Shown: positions 17,523-25,290 of the stretch, one piece after another | How the letters are laid out: each line of letters opens with the position of its first letter | How positions within the stretch are numbered: the stretch's first letter is position 1 | Source: CAWIHK01 sp963835935 | GTDB taxonomy: Bacteria; Bacteroidota; Ignavibacteria; UBA10030; CAVZMI01 | Assembly (NCBI GenBank): GCA_963835935.1 | Contig: CAWIHK010000001.1 | Coordinates: forward strand, 930,001-994,000 | Length of the DNA stretch: 64,000 bases | Direction of reading: 5' to 3' | Position numbers and translations under genes: made by a program | Notes under the pieces: generated by a model | Databases searched by the model: none | Seen by the model: the letters and a program-made list of their open reading frames with translations, nothing else | Told to the model about the DNA's origin: nothing

Positions 17523-17588
17523 TTGCCACGATCTTCAGATCGTGGCAAAAAATATCGGTTCTAACCACATCGACGGGTTTCAACCCGT
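17523..17588. repeat. Two tight TC-loop hairpins
   Basis: TTGCCACGATCT-TC-AGATCGTGGCAA (arms 17523-17534 and 17537-17548) and ACGGGTT-TC-AACCCGT (17573-17588). Both are perfect inverted repeats around a TC dinucleotide and sit 24 bp apart in the leader of the DUF2911 gene. They resemble interspersed palindromes common in FCB intergenic DNA; a role in transcript ends or RNA stability is possible. Confidence 0.55.
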
Positions 17589-17620
17589 TTATATAATCTA
17601 TTATTAAAAGGAGGAACAAA

Positions 17621-18448
17621 ATGATGGAACGATTAATGTTGTTAACATTCGCCATGGCAATCATGGCGATGGTCGTTGAAGCGCAGGTGCAAATACGTGT
17701 GCCGCGTATAAGTCAGGGAGCGAAGGTTTCACAAATCATAGGACTAAGTGAAGTAGCCATTTCGTATCATCGTCCGGGTGTGAAAGGACGTGTGATCTGG
17801 GGCGGATTGTTGCCGTACGATTCTGTATGGCGAGCGGGAGCGAATGAGCCGACGCTCATCACGTTCAGCGATGACGCGACGATCGAAGATAAAAAAATCG
17901 GAGCCGGAACGTATCGCTTTTTGGTGATACCATCCAAGACAGGTGAGTGGACATTGATCTTCAATTCGGAGATAAAAAATTGGGGAACTGTTTACGATCC
18001 GAAATACGACGTTCTGAAAATTATGGTGAAACCTGAAACCGGACCGAACGAAGAGTGGATGTCGTTTAACTTCGTCGATCTCACACCGATTTCCGCTCGT
18101 GTAGTTTTGGTGTGGGAGAAAGTTCGTTTGGGATTCAAGGTTGAGTTCAGCACCATTGCAAAACTTCAGGGATCGGTTGGCGGTTGGCAATTATTGAATA
18201 GCGCCGCAAGATTTACGCTCGACAATGGATTATCGATGGATCAAGGACTCGAATGGATTGAGAGATCGATATCGATCGATAAAAACGCACGCAACCTTCA
18301 GACAAAAGCTGAACTTCTAGCCAAAACAGGAAAGATAAAAGAAGCAATTGCAACCGGGCAGGAAGCAATTAACCTTGCGAAATCAAAGGATCCGAAGGCG
18401 AATGTTGTCGATCTCGAAAAGATGGTTGCAGATTGGAAGACAAAGTAG
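17621..18448 (+). CDS. DUF2911 domain exported protein
   Basis: 275 residues, strong AGGAGG ribosome site, signal peptide about 1-22 (MMERLMLLTFAMAIMAMVVEA). Residues about 25-165 match DUF2911: RISQGAKVSQIIG, ISYHRPGVKGR.IWGGLLPYDSVWRAGANEPT.ITFS, GAGTYRFLVIPSKTGEWTLIFN. The C-terminal part (about 185-275) is helical and TPR-like (ALEWIERSISIDKNARNLQTKAELLAKTGKIKEAIATGQEAI). DUF2911 proteins are widespread exported proteins of Bacteroidota without a known biochemical role. Stand-alone gene downstream of hairpin repeats. Confidence 0.88.
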   Translation: MMERLMLLTFAMAIMAMVVEAQVQIRVPRISQGAKVSQIIGLSEVAISYHRPGVKGRVIWGGLLPYDSVWRAGANEPTLITFSDDATIEDKKIGAGTYRFLVIPSKTGEWTLIFNSEIKNWGTVYDPKYDVLKIMVKPETGPNEEWMSFNFVDLTPISARVVLVWEKVRLGFKVEFSTIAKLQGSVGGWQLLNSAARFTLDNGLSMDQGLEWIERSISIDKNARNLQTKAELLAKTGKIKEAIATGQEAINLAKSKDPKANVVDLEKMVADWKTK

Positions 18449-18494
18449 CCGGCGGATACTCTGACAGGTCGTTGAAAAACGTTGTCTTCGTGGA

Positions 18495-18571
18495 ACCCTG
18501 CTCCTGTTTTTACCTGCCCCGCCTCGTATTATGAAGCCTTTTTAGCGGGGCAAGGCTTGGGGGAGCAGGGT
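18495..18571. repeat. 77-bp nested inverted repeat
   Basis: Outer arms ACCCTGCTCC (18495-18504) and GGAGCAGGGT (18562-18571) enclose inner arms GCCCCGC (18516-18522) and GCGGGGC (18545-18551). The whole forms a long interrupted stem-loop between DUF2911 and the RRM gene. The rest of 18449-18755 contains no open frame that looks coding. It may end the DUF2911 transcript or be an immobile repeat of REP type. Confidence 0.5.
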
Positions 18572-18755
18572 GTAGCAATCTTATGTTGGAAGTGATGAAA
18601 ATATTTAGTATCCTGTATGTAGAGCGATACATTACAGGATTCGCAGAATATTCAAAGATTCCTGCCAGAAAAAAATAAGGCAACACTTCTAGAAAAAATC
18701 ACTTGTATCGGCCACACATCATATAGCAGTACACAATAACAAAAGGAGAAACACC

Positions 18756-19064
18756 ATGAAAATGTATGTCGGTAATCTGTCACACGATATTTCGGAAGAC
18801 GAATTGCGAAATGAATTTACAGCGTTTGGCAAAGTTGATTCCGCTGTCCTCATAAAAGACAAAATTACCGGAGTGGCAAAAGGGTTTGGATTTGTAGAGA
18901 TGCCGGTACGCTCGGAAGCAGAGGCGGCGGTTGCCGGATTGAATGATAAAGAAGTAATGGGGAAAAAATTAGTGGTGAACGAAGCCCGCCCACAAGCCGA
19001 CCGAAGCTCGAACGACCGCAGACGCGGCGGATATGGCGGCGGTGGAAACCGTTCCCGATATTAA
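18756..19064 (+). CDS. RRM-domain RNA-binding protein
   Basis: 102 residues from an ATG with AAAGGAG upstream. One RNA recognition motif occupies residues 1-78: RNP2 is MYVGNLS and RNP1 is KGFGFVEM, with the expected beta-alpha-beta spacing. The C-terminal tail is Arg/Gly-rich (RRRGGYGGGGNRSRY). Small Gly-rich RRM proteins in cyanobacteria and Bacteroidota bind single-stranded RNA and are often cold-induced. It has its own long 5' untranslated region and is followed by a terminator hairpin. Confidence 0.93.
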   Translation: MKMYVGNLSHDISEDELRNEFTAFGKVDSAVLIKDKITGVAKGFGFVEMPVRSEAEAAVAGLNDKEVMGKKLVVNEARPQADRSSNDRRRGGYGGGGNRSRY

Positions 19065-19129
19065 ACAGCCTGTGTTTGTTCTGTCTCTCCTTTTCCACTT
19101 AGGCGAGGGGGTTACACATTTATATAAAT

Positions 19130-19171
19130 CCCCTCCTTCTTTGAAGGAGGGGAGACAGGGGTGGTTTTTTT
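19130..19171 (+). terminator. Rho-independent terminator after the RRM gene
   Basis: CCCCTCCTTC (19130-19139), TTT loop, GAAGGAGGGG (19143-19152), then AGACAGGGGTGG and seven T residues (19165-19171). The T tract is offset by about 12 nt from the stem, so efficiency is uncertain. Confidence 0.55.
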
Positions 19172-19217
19172 ATCTCACCTTATAAATTGTGTACGAAATT
19201 CCCGGGACTGTGAAATT
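19170..19217 (-). pseudogene. Duplicated 3' end of the GH13 gene
   Basis: Read on the minus strand, this stretch encodes NFTVPGISYTIYKVR and a TAA stop. It differs by one residue from the end of the GH13 protein encoded just downstream (NFTVPGISYAIYKVR, stop at 19514-19516), and the DNA is nearly identical over about 45 bp. No upstream body remains: the homology stops at 19217 and a hairpin repeat begins. This is the stub of a second GH13 copy or a local duplication. Confidence 0.7.
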
Positions 19218-19513
19218 CATTATGACCCCAACGGGGTCCGATAATCCAGATTGGGATGAAATGCCAAGATAGATATTTCTGATGATGCAATCATCACCCT
19301 GTAAGGATGAAATAACTCTCATAGTCATACAAAAATCATGAATAATTATCTCACCCCCTTCGGGGTGGTTCTTTATATATTCCTTGTCAATAAAAAACTA
19401 ATTTTCAATAATGGATAATATTTCATCCTTACAAAATTCTTCTACCATTTTATAATTCTATTATCAAGCTTATTCATAAAATAAAATTCTAATATTCTTA
19501 TTAAAGATCTTCG
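19218..19513. repeat. Hairpin-repeat-filled spacer
   Basis: No gene is seen. The stretch contains GACCCC AAC GGGGTC (19224-19238) followed by CGATAATC, a weaker CATCACC/GGATG hairpin near 19292, and CACCCC-CTTC-GGGGTG (19352-19367) followed by GTTCTTTATAT, which may act as a terminator on the plus strand. The remainder (19380-19513) is AT-rich without detectable structure. Confidence 0.5.
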
Positions 19514-21220
19514 TCATCTCACCTTATAAATCGCGTACGAAATTCCCGGAACTGTGAAATTCAAACTTTTATTTTTTTGCTCGATTGTGATTTTTTCCCC
19601 AGCTAAGAGTTCGAATTTTTTATCCGAGAGATTCGTTTCGACTTGTGCCGTTGTCTCTCTTCCTGCAGGATTCAATATTATAAGAATAATATATTTTCCA
19701 TTTGCACGTGCATAGATGTAGGGATAACTGTTTTCCTTCGCATAGAGCGGAACGAATTCCGAATAAGCGGCAAGCGCGGGTTCTTTGTGTTTTAATTGTA
19801 TCAATGCTTTCACACGGTTCAACAGCGAATGCGGATCTTTTTCTTCCTGCTCGACATTCGGCGCGTCACTACTTGTGTCAACCGGCAAGTAGAGCTTTGA
19901 AAAATTCGCCGTGGAAAAGCCGCGATTTTTACCTGATGTCCATTGCATTGGCGTGCGTGCTCCGGCTCGCGGCTGATACGCTCCTTCAATTTGCGGCATG
20001 CCGTATAATTGACGCATTCCTATTTCATTTCCATAATAAATGAAAGGCACACCCGGCATCGTTAGTCCGAACGCGAAAATTATTTCGAGTTCGTCTGTAG
20101 TTCGCTTGACATTCATCCGGGCGTTGTCGTGATTGCCGAGCGGAAGTTCAATGTATCCCTTGTCTTTTGTCGCGTTATACTGATCGAGATACTTCGAAAG
20201 AAAATTCGCAATGTTTCCTTTTCCTTCCTTATCAAAAAAACTATGTCCTTCGGAAAATCCGTTCAGGATGCGCCAGCTTTCTTTTTGCGCGAGGTCGTTG
20301 TAACCGTCGAACCAGTGGAAGAAATCGGCATGGAACGCACCGTCGAGCGCGTCTTTGGGATTCGACCACTCGGAAACCATGAATGTTTCCGGATATTTTG
20401 TTTTTACGATTTGACGGATTTCTCTCCAGAATTTTTTCGTGTCGCCGTTCACATCTTCGCCTTTGACCAGCGCTCCTGCCATATCAGCCCGGATGCCATC
20501 GGCACCCATGTCCATCCAAAAACAAAAAATCTTCTTCAACTCTTCACGCACGGCAAGAACGTCCGGATGATTTGTCGGCAATTGCCATTTTTTATTTGGG
20601 TCGGGTTTGCCGAATCCGAAATTAAGCGCAGGTTCGGACCAATAGAAATTCAGCATAAAATTTCCGTTACGCTGTCCATATCCATGCACAAATTTATTGT
20701 TGAATTCACCATCTTCCGTTTTCCACGCATTGTCGTTCCAGACATACCAGTTTGAATATTTATTCGGAGGTTCTTTGCACGATTCAACAAACCACGGATT
20801 GTCGATCGATGTGTAGGTTATCACATAATCGAAAATAACTTTCAGTCCGCGTTTGTGCGCTTCTTCGAAAAGTCTTTTTGCATCGTCGTTCGTTCCATAT
20901 CGCGGCGCTACTTTGTAATGATTTCTGATGTCGTAACCTGCATCGCCGAATGGAGAATCAAAAAACGGATTCAGCCAGATACCGTCGACACCAAGACTTT
21001 TCACATAATCCAGCTTCTGGATGATGCCGTTCAAATCACCGATTCCATCGCCGTTCGAATCGAAGAAAGTTTGAGGATAAATTTGATAAAACACCGCGTG
21101 ATGAAGCCATGCCGGGCCTTCGGGTATTGTGCATATTCCGGTGATATCGGATTTTTGCGCGGATAGAAATGCAAGGTTGATAAAAAGTAACGCAAGCATG
21201 GCAAGAATATTTTTTTTCAT
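19514..21220 (-). CDS. GH13 family glycosidase (alpha-amylase type), exported
   Basis: 568 residues from ATG 21218-21220, which has GAGGAA 7 nt upstream; an ATG 12 nt earlier overlaps that site. Signal peptide about 1-22. The (beta/alpha)8 catalytic domain carries all GH13 regions: region I DYVITYT (less canonical), region II DGIRADMAG with the nucleophile Asp, region III FMVSEWSNP with the acid/base Glu, region IV LPLGNHDNAR with the stabilising HD. The N-terminal HHAVFYQIYPQTFFDSNGDGIGDLNGI is typical of alpha-glucosidase/trehalose-synthase-like subfamilies. A C-terminal beta domain ends in GISYAIYKVR. It lies 22 bp behind the GH5 gene on the same strand and probably shares its transcript. 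Exact substrate unknown (alpha-glucan). Confidence 0.9.
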   Translation of the reverse strand: MKKNILAMLALLFINLAFLSAQKSDITGICTIPEGPAWLHHAVFYQIYPQTFFDSNGDGIGDLNGIIQKLDYVKSLGVDGIWLNPFFDSPFGDAGYDIRNHYKVAPRYGTNDDAKRLFEEAHKRGLKVIFDYVITYTSIDNPWFVESCKEPPNKYSNWYVWNDNAWKTEDGEFNNKFVHGYGQRNGNFMLNFYWSEPALNFGFGKPDPNKKWQLPTNHPDVLAVREELKKIFCFWMDMGADGIRADMAGALVKGEDVNGDTKKFWREIRQIVKTKYPETFMVSEWSNPKDALDGAFHADFFHWFDGYNDLAQKESWRILNGFSEGHSFFDKEGKGNIANFLSKYLDQYNATKDKGYIELPLGNHDNARMNVKRTTDELEIIFAFGLTMPGVPFIYYGNEIGMRQLYGMPQIEGAYQPRAGARTPMQWTSGKNRGFSTANFSKLYLPVDTSSDAPNVEQEEKDPHSLLNRVKALIQLKHKEPALAAYSEFVPLYAKENSYPYIYARANGKYIILIILNPAGRETTAQVETNLSDKKFELLAGEKITIEQKNKSLNFTVPGISYAIYKVR

Positions 21221-21241
21221 TTGTTTCCTCATTGTGGAGTA

Positions 21242-23065
21242 TTATTTGTAATGATATTCAATTCGGCAAATTTGAACATTGTTGGAAAATGAAACCTTAA
21301 CAAAGTGCGTACCGGCCGGCAACGAATCTATCGCGAAGGCTGTTGCGACATAGAATCCGTAATCATTATTTTTAATGCCGTACGATATGTTCTGTGTCTT
21401 CAATTCTGTGAATGTAGTCATGTCCGTAGACGCGGATACCTGCACTTTGGAATTGGAATGAACTATCAAAGCATCGACTCTAAACGCGCTGGCAGTGGCA
21501 GGTACTTTGTAGACGATGTAACTTCCATTGTCTCCAGTTAGCCTGCTTCGATCTTCTCTCGCTCTTCGTATATCCTCGTGCGTCAGTAATTGAAGAGAGC
21601 CGTCCTTTTGAAATACCTTGTTGAAGTTTTCCATTTCATCGAAGAACTCTTTATCGTTCACCACAACCGGGCCAATGATATTTGAATATTCCGATTCTCC
21701 GATTTCATTTTTTGCCTTCACACGATAGAAATAAGTTTTTCCAACAACGGCGGTTTCATCATCGAACAACGGACGGTATTGATATCTTGATTCGTCGACA
21801 TTGTCGGCAATCATGCCCCACGTTGTATCTTCTGCAGAACGTCGCTCGACTTTGTAGAATTCAGCTCCTGTGGATCCTTGCCAGGAAATTTCTCCCACAT
21901 TTTTAATTGATAATAATTTTGGAGCGAGAGGGATTGGAAGTCGAGGGACTGTAGTCGAATCAATTTGATGCGCCTTTTCACGGATGATGGCGAGCACCAA
22001 ACACTCACTATAAATATCTCCATTAATAAAGCCAGGCCAGCGGTAAGCGCCTACTTTATTATATTCATAATGTTGATAAAAGCCTCCTTCTCTGTTGCGC
22101 TGTCTGAGGCTCCATATCATGCCGCCTGATAATCCTTGGTTGATAATTGTGTCGGTCAATATTCTTATATCTTCAGTTGAAACAATTCCATATTCTCCAA
22201 CGAGGTACGGTTTCTTGCCTTTCGCCATTTGCCGGTTCTCGGTTATCGCATCCATCGATGACTTCGGATTACGATAGTGATGAGTGGATAGAACATCAAT
22301 GTTCGGATCGGAAAGCGCTTCGTCTGTCAACTTTGTTGCCATGGTTCCTTCCATGACAAGATGGTTTTTATCTAAACTTTTAATGTATGCCGCAATTTCC
22401 TTCGTCCATGAAAATGGTGCTTGCAATTCGTTTCCCGTTTCCCATGCAAGGATCGCTTTGTCATCTTTGTACGATATTCCGGTAAATGTATTTTTCCGAT
22501 TGATTACGAACTCAATGGTTTTTTTGAAGTCATCGATAATTTGAGCATCTGTCCAAAAATCCGATTTTGATTTTCCGCGAAAGTCGGCATACTCCCGAAT
22601 TCCGCCCCACCATCGCCAGTTGTCCACAAAAGGTACGATCAATCGAATGCCAAGTTCATTCGCCACCTGCAATACTTTATCGAACGCGACAAATGCTTGT
22701 TCATTGAATTTTCCCGGAGCTTCGACATGTCGTATAATAGATGTATCGTCGTCTTGCCTGTGAACAGAAAAAACGTAAATGCGAGCCACTTTTCCACCGA
22801 TTTGATTTACAGCATTCAACGCGTCGCGGATTTCAAATTCATCCGGCAGCCGCCATGGATTTGTGCAAGTGAAAGGAAGATAATCTTCGATATAATGAAG
22901 GTTTGGAATATTGACAGAAATAAACCGCAGCTCGGAATCGCCATCCATAAGTTTGTCGGCTTTGGCGGTAATAAAATTTTTAAACTGAGCATTGCTTACA
23001 TCTGTCGCAAAAATCGTCAGAACTGCAAAGATAATTATAACGGACTTGAAGTTTGATTTCATCAT
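21242..23065 (-). CDS. GH5-type mannanase/cellulase with FN3 and C-terminal domain
   Basis: 607 residues (ATG at 23065 or 23062), signal peptide about 8-27. The catalytic (beta/alpha)8 domain spans about 30-375, with the acid/base Glu in LAWETGNEL and the nucleophile Glu in KPYLVGEYG, plus STHHYRN and GGMIWSLRQRN. This pattern is that of GH5 beta-mannanases (subfamily 7-like). An FN3 domain follows (about 385-475, GAEFYKVERRS...TYFYRVKAKNEIGESEYSN) and a C-terminal beta domain of about 105 residues, possibly carbohydrate-binding. It would cleave beta-1,4-mannan or glucomannan outside the cell. The neighbours (2-epimerase, GH130 phosphorylase, acetylesterase) fit mannan rather than cellulose as substrate. 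Confidence 0.87.
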   Translation of the reverse strand: MMKSNFKSVIIIFAVLTIFATDVSNAQFKNFITAKADKLMDGDSELRFISVNIPNLHYIEDYLPFTCTNPWRLPDEFEIRDALNAVNQIGGKVARIYVFSVHRQDDDTSIIRHVEAPGKFNEQAFVAFDKVLQVANELGIRLIVPFVDNWRWWGGIREYADFRGKSKSDFWTDAQIIDDFKKTIEFVINRKNTFTGISYKDDKAILAWETGNELQAPFSWTKEIAAYIKSLDKNHLVMEGTMATKLTDEALSDPNIDVLSTHHYRNPKSSMDAITENRQMAKGKKPYLVGEYGIVSTEDIRILTDTIINQGLSGGMIWSLRQRNREGGFYQHYEYNKVGAYRWPGFINGDIYSECLVLAIIREKAHQIDSTTVPRLPIPLAPKLLSIKNVGEISWQGSTGAEFYKVERRSAEDTTWGMIADNVDESRYQYRPLFDDETAVVGKTYFYRVKAKNEIGESEYSNIIGPVVVNDKEFFDEMENFNKVFQKDGSLQLLTHEDIRRAREDRSRLTGDNGSYIVYKVPATASAFRVDALIVHSNSKVQVSASTDMTTFTELKTQNISYGIKNNDYGFYVATAFAIDSLPAGTHFVKVSFSNNVQICRIEYHYK

Positions 23066-23393
23066 TGATTCCTTGCATCCAAAGTCGGATAATTATACAT
23101 TATAGTATGAAGGAAAAGAAAAATATTTAGCACGATTATCCTGTGAAATCTATGAACCGACGATTACAAATTTCGTCTTTTGAAGTAATTCATGTAAATA
23201 ATAACAATTGCACGCTATTATCGTTTCGTGAATGACCATCAAAATATAATAATTTCTTCAGAATAATAATAGGGGAAGATATAATCGGATTCCATATTAA
23301 CTCTCTATCTCCAAAAAACAAAGATCTAATCAATTGGAAAAAACACTCTGAATCTACAATCAATCGATCATAAAGGAAAGACTTGAGGAATTT
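23066..23393. other. Divergent intergenic region
   Basis: AT-rich spacer between the GH5 gene (minus) and the epimerase gene (plus). It must hold both promoters, but I cannot pick a convincing pair of hexamers. GAGGAATTT just before the epimerase ATG is the ribosome site. No open frame of note. Confidence 0.5.
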
Positions 23394-24743
23394 ATGAATG
23401 AAATGAAAGTAAAAGCCGAAGATCTTAAACAGGTGCTCGTAAAGGGAATTCTTGAAAAGTGGTATCCGTTGGTAATCGATACGGAGTGTGGAGGTTATTT
23501 TACAAATGTCACACACGATTGGAAATTATCAGAAAATCAGGAGAAGATGATCGTATCGCAGGCCAGGCATGTCTGGACGTTATCGAAAGTTTACGAATTC
23601 CTCGGTGGAATAGGGCAGTATAAAGAAATGGCTGTTCATGGTTTTGATTTTCTAAAAAATAAAATGTGGGATTTAAGGTACGGCGGTTTTTTCCAAATCA
23701 GAGATAGAGATGGCGGGACGACGGATGTGCGCGGCTGGCGTGATGAGAAGCGTGCGTACGGAAATGCTTTCGGGCTTTACGGACTCGCCGCGTTGTACAA
23801 ATTGACGCATGACGATAAGGTGTTAGATTTTGCAAAGACAGTATTTCGATGGATCGAAGAACGTTGTTATGATCCAAAGGAAAAAGGATATTACCAATTT
23901 ATCACGCCCGACTCGCAACCTTTCGATGCTTCTTCGGAATACAAAACAATTGCTCTCGACAGCAATGAACTCGGATTTAAGGATCAGAATTCGTCCATCC
24001 ATTTACTAGAAGCTATGACAGAATTTTATCAGGTGTGGCCCGATTCGTTTTTACGAAACCGGCTCCAATCGCTCCTTGAGCTCATCCGTGACGTCATGGT
24101 GGCTAAGCAGGGATATCTGCAATTATTTTTCCATCCCGGCTGGAAACCGGTTTCATTCCGCAATAAGCCGAAAAAAGAACGCGAAGCGAATTACGGATTG
24201 GATCATGTTTCATTCGGACATGATTATGAAACTGCTTTCCTGATGCTGGAAGCATCTCACGCATTGGGAATCAAGAATGACAAGCGAACACTCACCGTCG
24301 CGAAAAAAATGCTGGACCATGCATTGAAGTATGGATTCGATGAGGAGGTCGGCGGTTTTTACGATGGCGGTTACTACTTCAAAGGAAGTAAAAAGTGCTC
24401 CATCATTATGGAAACAAAAAATTGGTGGGCACAGGCCGAAGGATTGAACGCACTATTATTGTTTTCAAAATTATTTCCAGATAAAACCCGATATGCGAAA
24501 TATTTTGAACGTCAATGGAATTATGTGCAGAAATATATTATCGATTCCGAAAACGGCGATTGGTTCGAAGGCGGGATCGATAAAGAGCCGCATTTCCGAA
24601 CCGGGCTTAAGAGCCATATGTGGAAGTGCACGTATCATACAGGCCGCGCGCTGATGAATTGCATTTCGATGTTGGAAGGTGATCCGAATCAGGAAATAAA
24701 TAAAGTGATCAAACATTGGAGGAAGACGGCAAAAGAATTGTAA
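23394..24743 (+). CDS. AGE-family disaccharide 2-epimerase (mannobiose/cellobiose type)
   Basis: 449 residues, an all-helical (alpha/alpha)6 barrel. Visible family residues: SQARHVWTLSKVYE (Arg and Trp of the substrate pocket), GNAFGLYGLAALYKL, DQNSSIHLLEAMTEFY (catalytic-side His in the N.S.HLLE motif), VSFGHDYETAFLMLEA (His), TKNWWAQAEGLNALL (WW.QAE) and MWKCTYHTGRALMNC (C-terminal His). This set matches cellobiose 2-epimerase and mannobiose 2-epimerase rather than N-acylglucosamine 2-epimerase. With a GH130 phosphorylase next door the likely reaction is mannobiose to mannosylglucose, the middle step of the Bacteroides fragilis mannan pathway. No signal peptide, so cytoplasmic. Confidence 0.88.
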   Translation: MNEMKVKAEDLKQVLVKGILEKWYPLVIDTECGGYFTNVTHDWKLSENQEKMIVSQARHVWTLSKVYEFLGGIGQYKEMAVHGFDFLKNKMWDLRYGGFFQIRDRDGGTTDVRGWRDEKRAYGNAFGLYGLAALYKLTHDDKVLDFAKTVFRWIEERCYDPKEKGYYQFITPDSQPFDASSEYKTIALDSNELGFKDQNSSIHLLEAMTEFYQVWPDSFLRNRLQSLLELIRDVMVAKQGYLQLFFHPGWKPVSFRNKPKKEREANYGLDHVSFGHDYETAFLMLEASHALGIKNDKRTLTVAKKMLDHALKYGFDEEVGGFYDGGYYFKGSKKCSIIMETKNWWAQAEGLNALLLFSKLFPDKTRYAKYFERQWNYVQKYIIDSENGDWFEGGIDKEPHFRTGLKSHMWKCTYHTGRALMNCISMLEGDPNQEINKVIKHWRKTAKEL

Positions 24744-24750
24744 TAAATCT

Positions 24751-24834
24751 GCGAATGGATTAACCGGTTGGAGAATTTGTTTTCGATGGCACGATGGCAA
24801 TTCATACGATGTTGAAATTGTTGATTATCATTAA
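24751..24834 (+). pseudogene. higB: Truncated HigB toxin (C-terminal stub)
   Basis: The frame ending at TAA 24832-24834 reads RICFRWHDGNSYDVEIVDYH, the conserved C-terminus of HigB/RelE-type toxins, 12 nt before the HigA start. Only about 28 codons remain and the frame has no start; the epimerase stop lies directly upstream (24741-24743). The N-terminal two thirds, including most RNase residues, are gone, so the toxin is inactive. Confidence 0.75.
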
Positions 24835-24846
24835 AAGGTCATAAAA

Positions 24847-25149
24847 ATGTCTACAAAAAAAATAACCCCTGTTCACCCGGGTGAAATTCTAAAAGAAGAA
24901 TTTCTGGAGCCGATGGGAATTTCTCAATATCGTTTAGCCAAAGATATAAACGTCCCGCCTAGACGAATCAATGAGATAATCCATGGTAAAAGAGGAATTT
25001 CAGCCGACACTGCTTTGAGATTATCGAAGTATTTCAAGATGTCAGCTCTTTTCTGGATTAATTTGCAGGCTCATTACGATTTGGAAATTGCGAGTGATAG
25101 ATTGTCGCATAAACTTGAGAAAGAAATAAAGGTATCTTCGGCCGCATGA
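24847..25149 (+). CDS. higA: HigA-family antitoxin (orphan)
   Basis: 100 residues with the HigA/VapI signature PVHPGEILKEEFLEPMGISQYRLAKDINVPPRRINEIIHGKRGISADTALRLSKYF, an XRE-type helix-turn-helix that binds the operator and neutralises HigB. The intact toxin is missing; only its last codons precede the gene (24751-24834). The antitoxin therefore stands alone and may persist as a repressor or simply be a relic. It sits between two mannan-pathway genes, so the toxin-antitoxin pair was probably inserted there and later decayed. Confidence 0.92.
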   Translation: MSTKKITPVHPGEILKEEFLEPMGISQYRLAKDINVPPRRINEIIHGKRGISADTALRLSKYFKMSALFWINLQAHYDLEIASDRLSHKLEKEIKVSSAA

Positions 25150-25153
25150 AAAA

Positions 25154-25187
25154 ATTAGTCAGTCCATAGCATTAGTCAGTCCATAGC
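25154..25187. repeat. 17-bp tandem repeat, two copies
   Basis: ATTAGTCAGTCCATAGC occurs twice head to tail (25154-25170 and 25171-25187), just after the HigA stop. Perfect copies suggest recent slippage or a deletion scar. Confidence 0.8.
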
Positions 25188-25232
25188 ATAGTTCAAGGAA
25201 AAATCGAAGTCATATAAGTACATCTGAAATAA

Positions 25233-25272
25233 AAAACCTGCTGGCGTCTTTAATCCCAACTCAGCAGGTTTT
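25233..25272. terminator. Bidirectional terminator between HigA and GH130
   Basis: AAAACCTGCTG (25233-25243) and CAGCAGGTTTT (25262-25272) form an 11-bp stem with an 18-nt loop, A-rich before and T-rich after, suitable for both converging genes. Confidence 0.7.
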
Positions 25273-25290
25273 ATTCTTCTAAAGAATATC

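Noticed and set aside
20129..20755. 208-codon plus-strand frame in the GH13 gene
   Set aside because: Antisense shadow of a gene with full catalytic motifs; no ribosome site.
25154..25187. Possible CRISPR array
   Set aside because: Only two 17-bp units directly adjacent without spacers, and no cas genes in the window.
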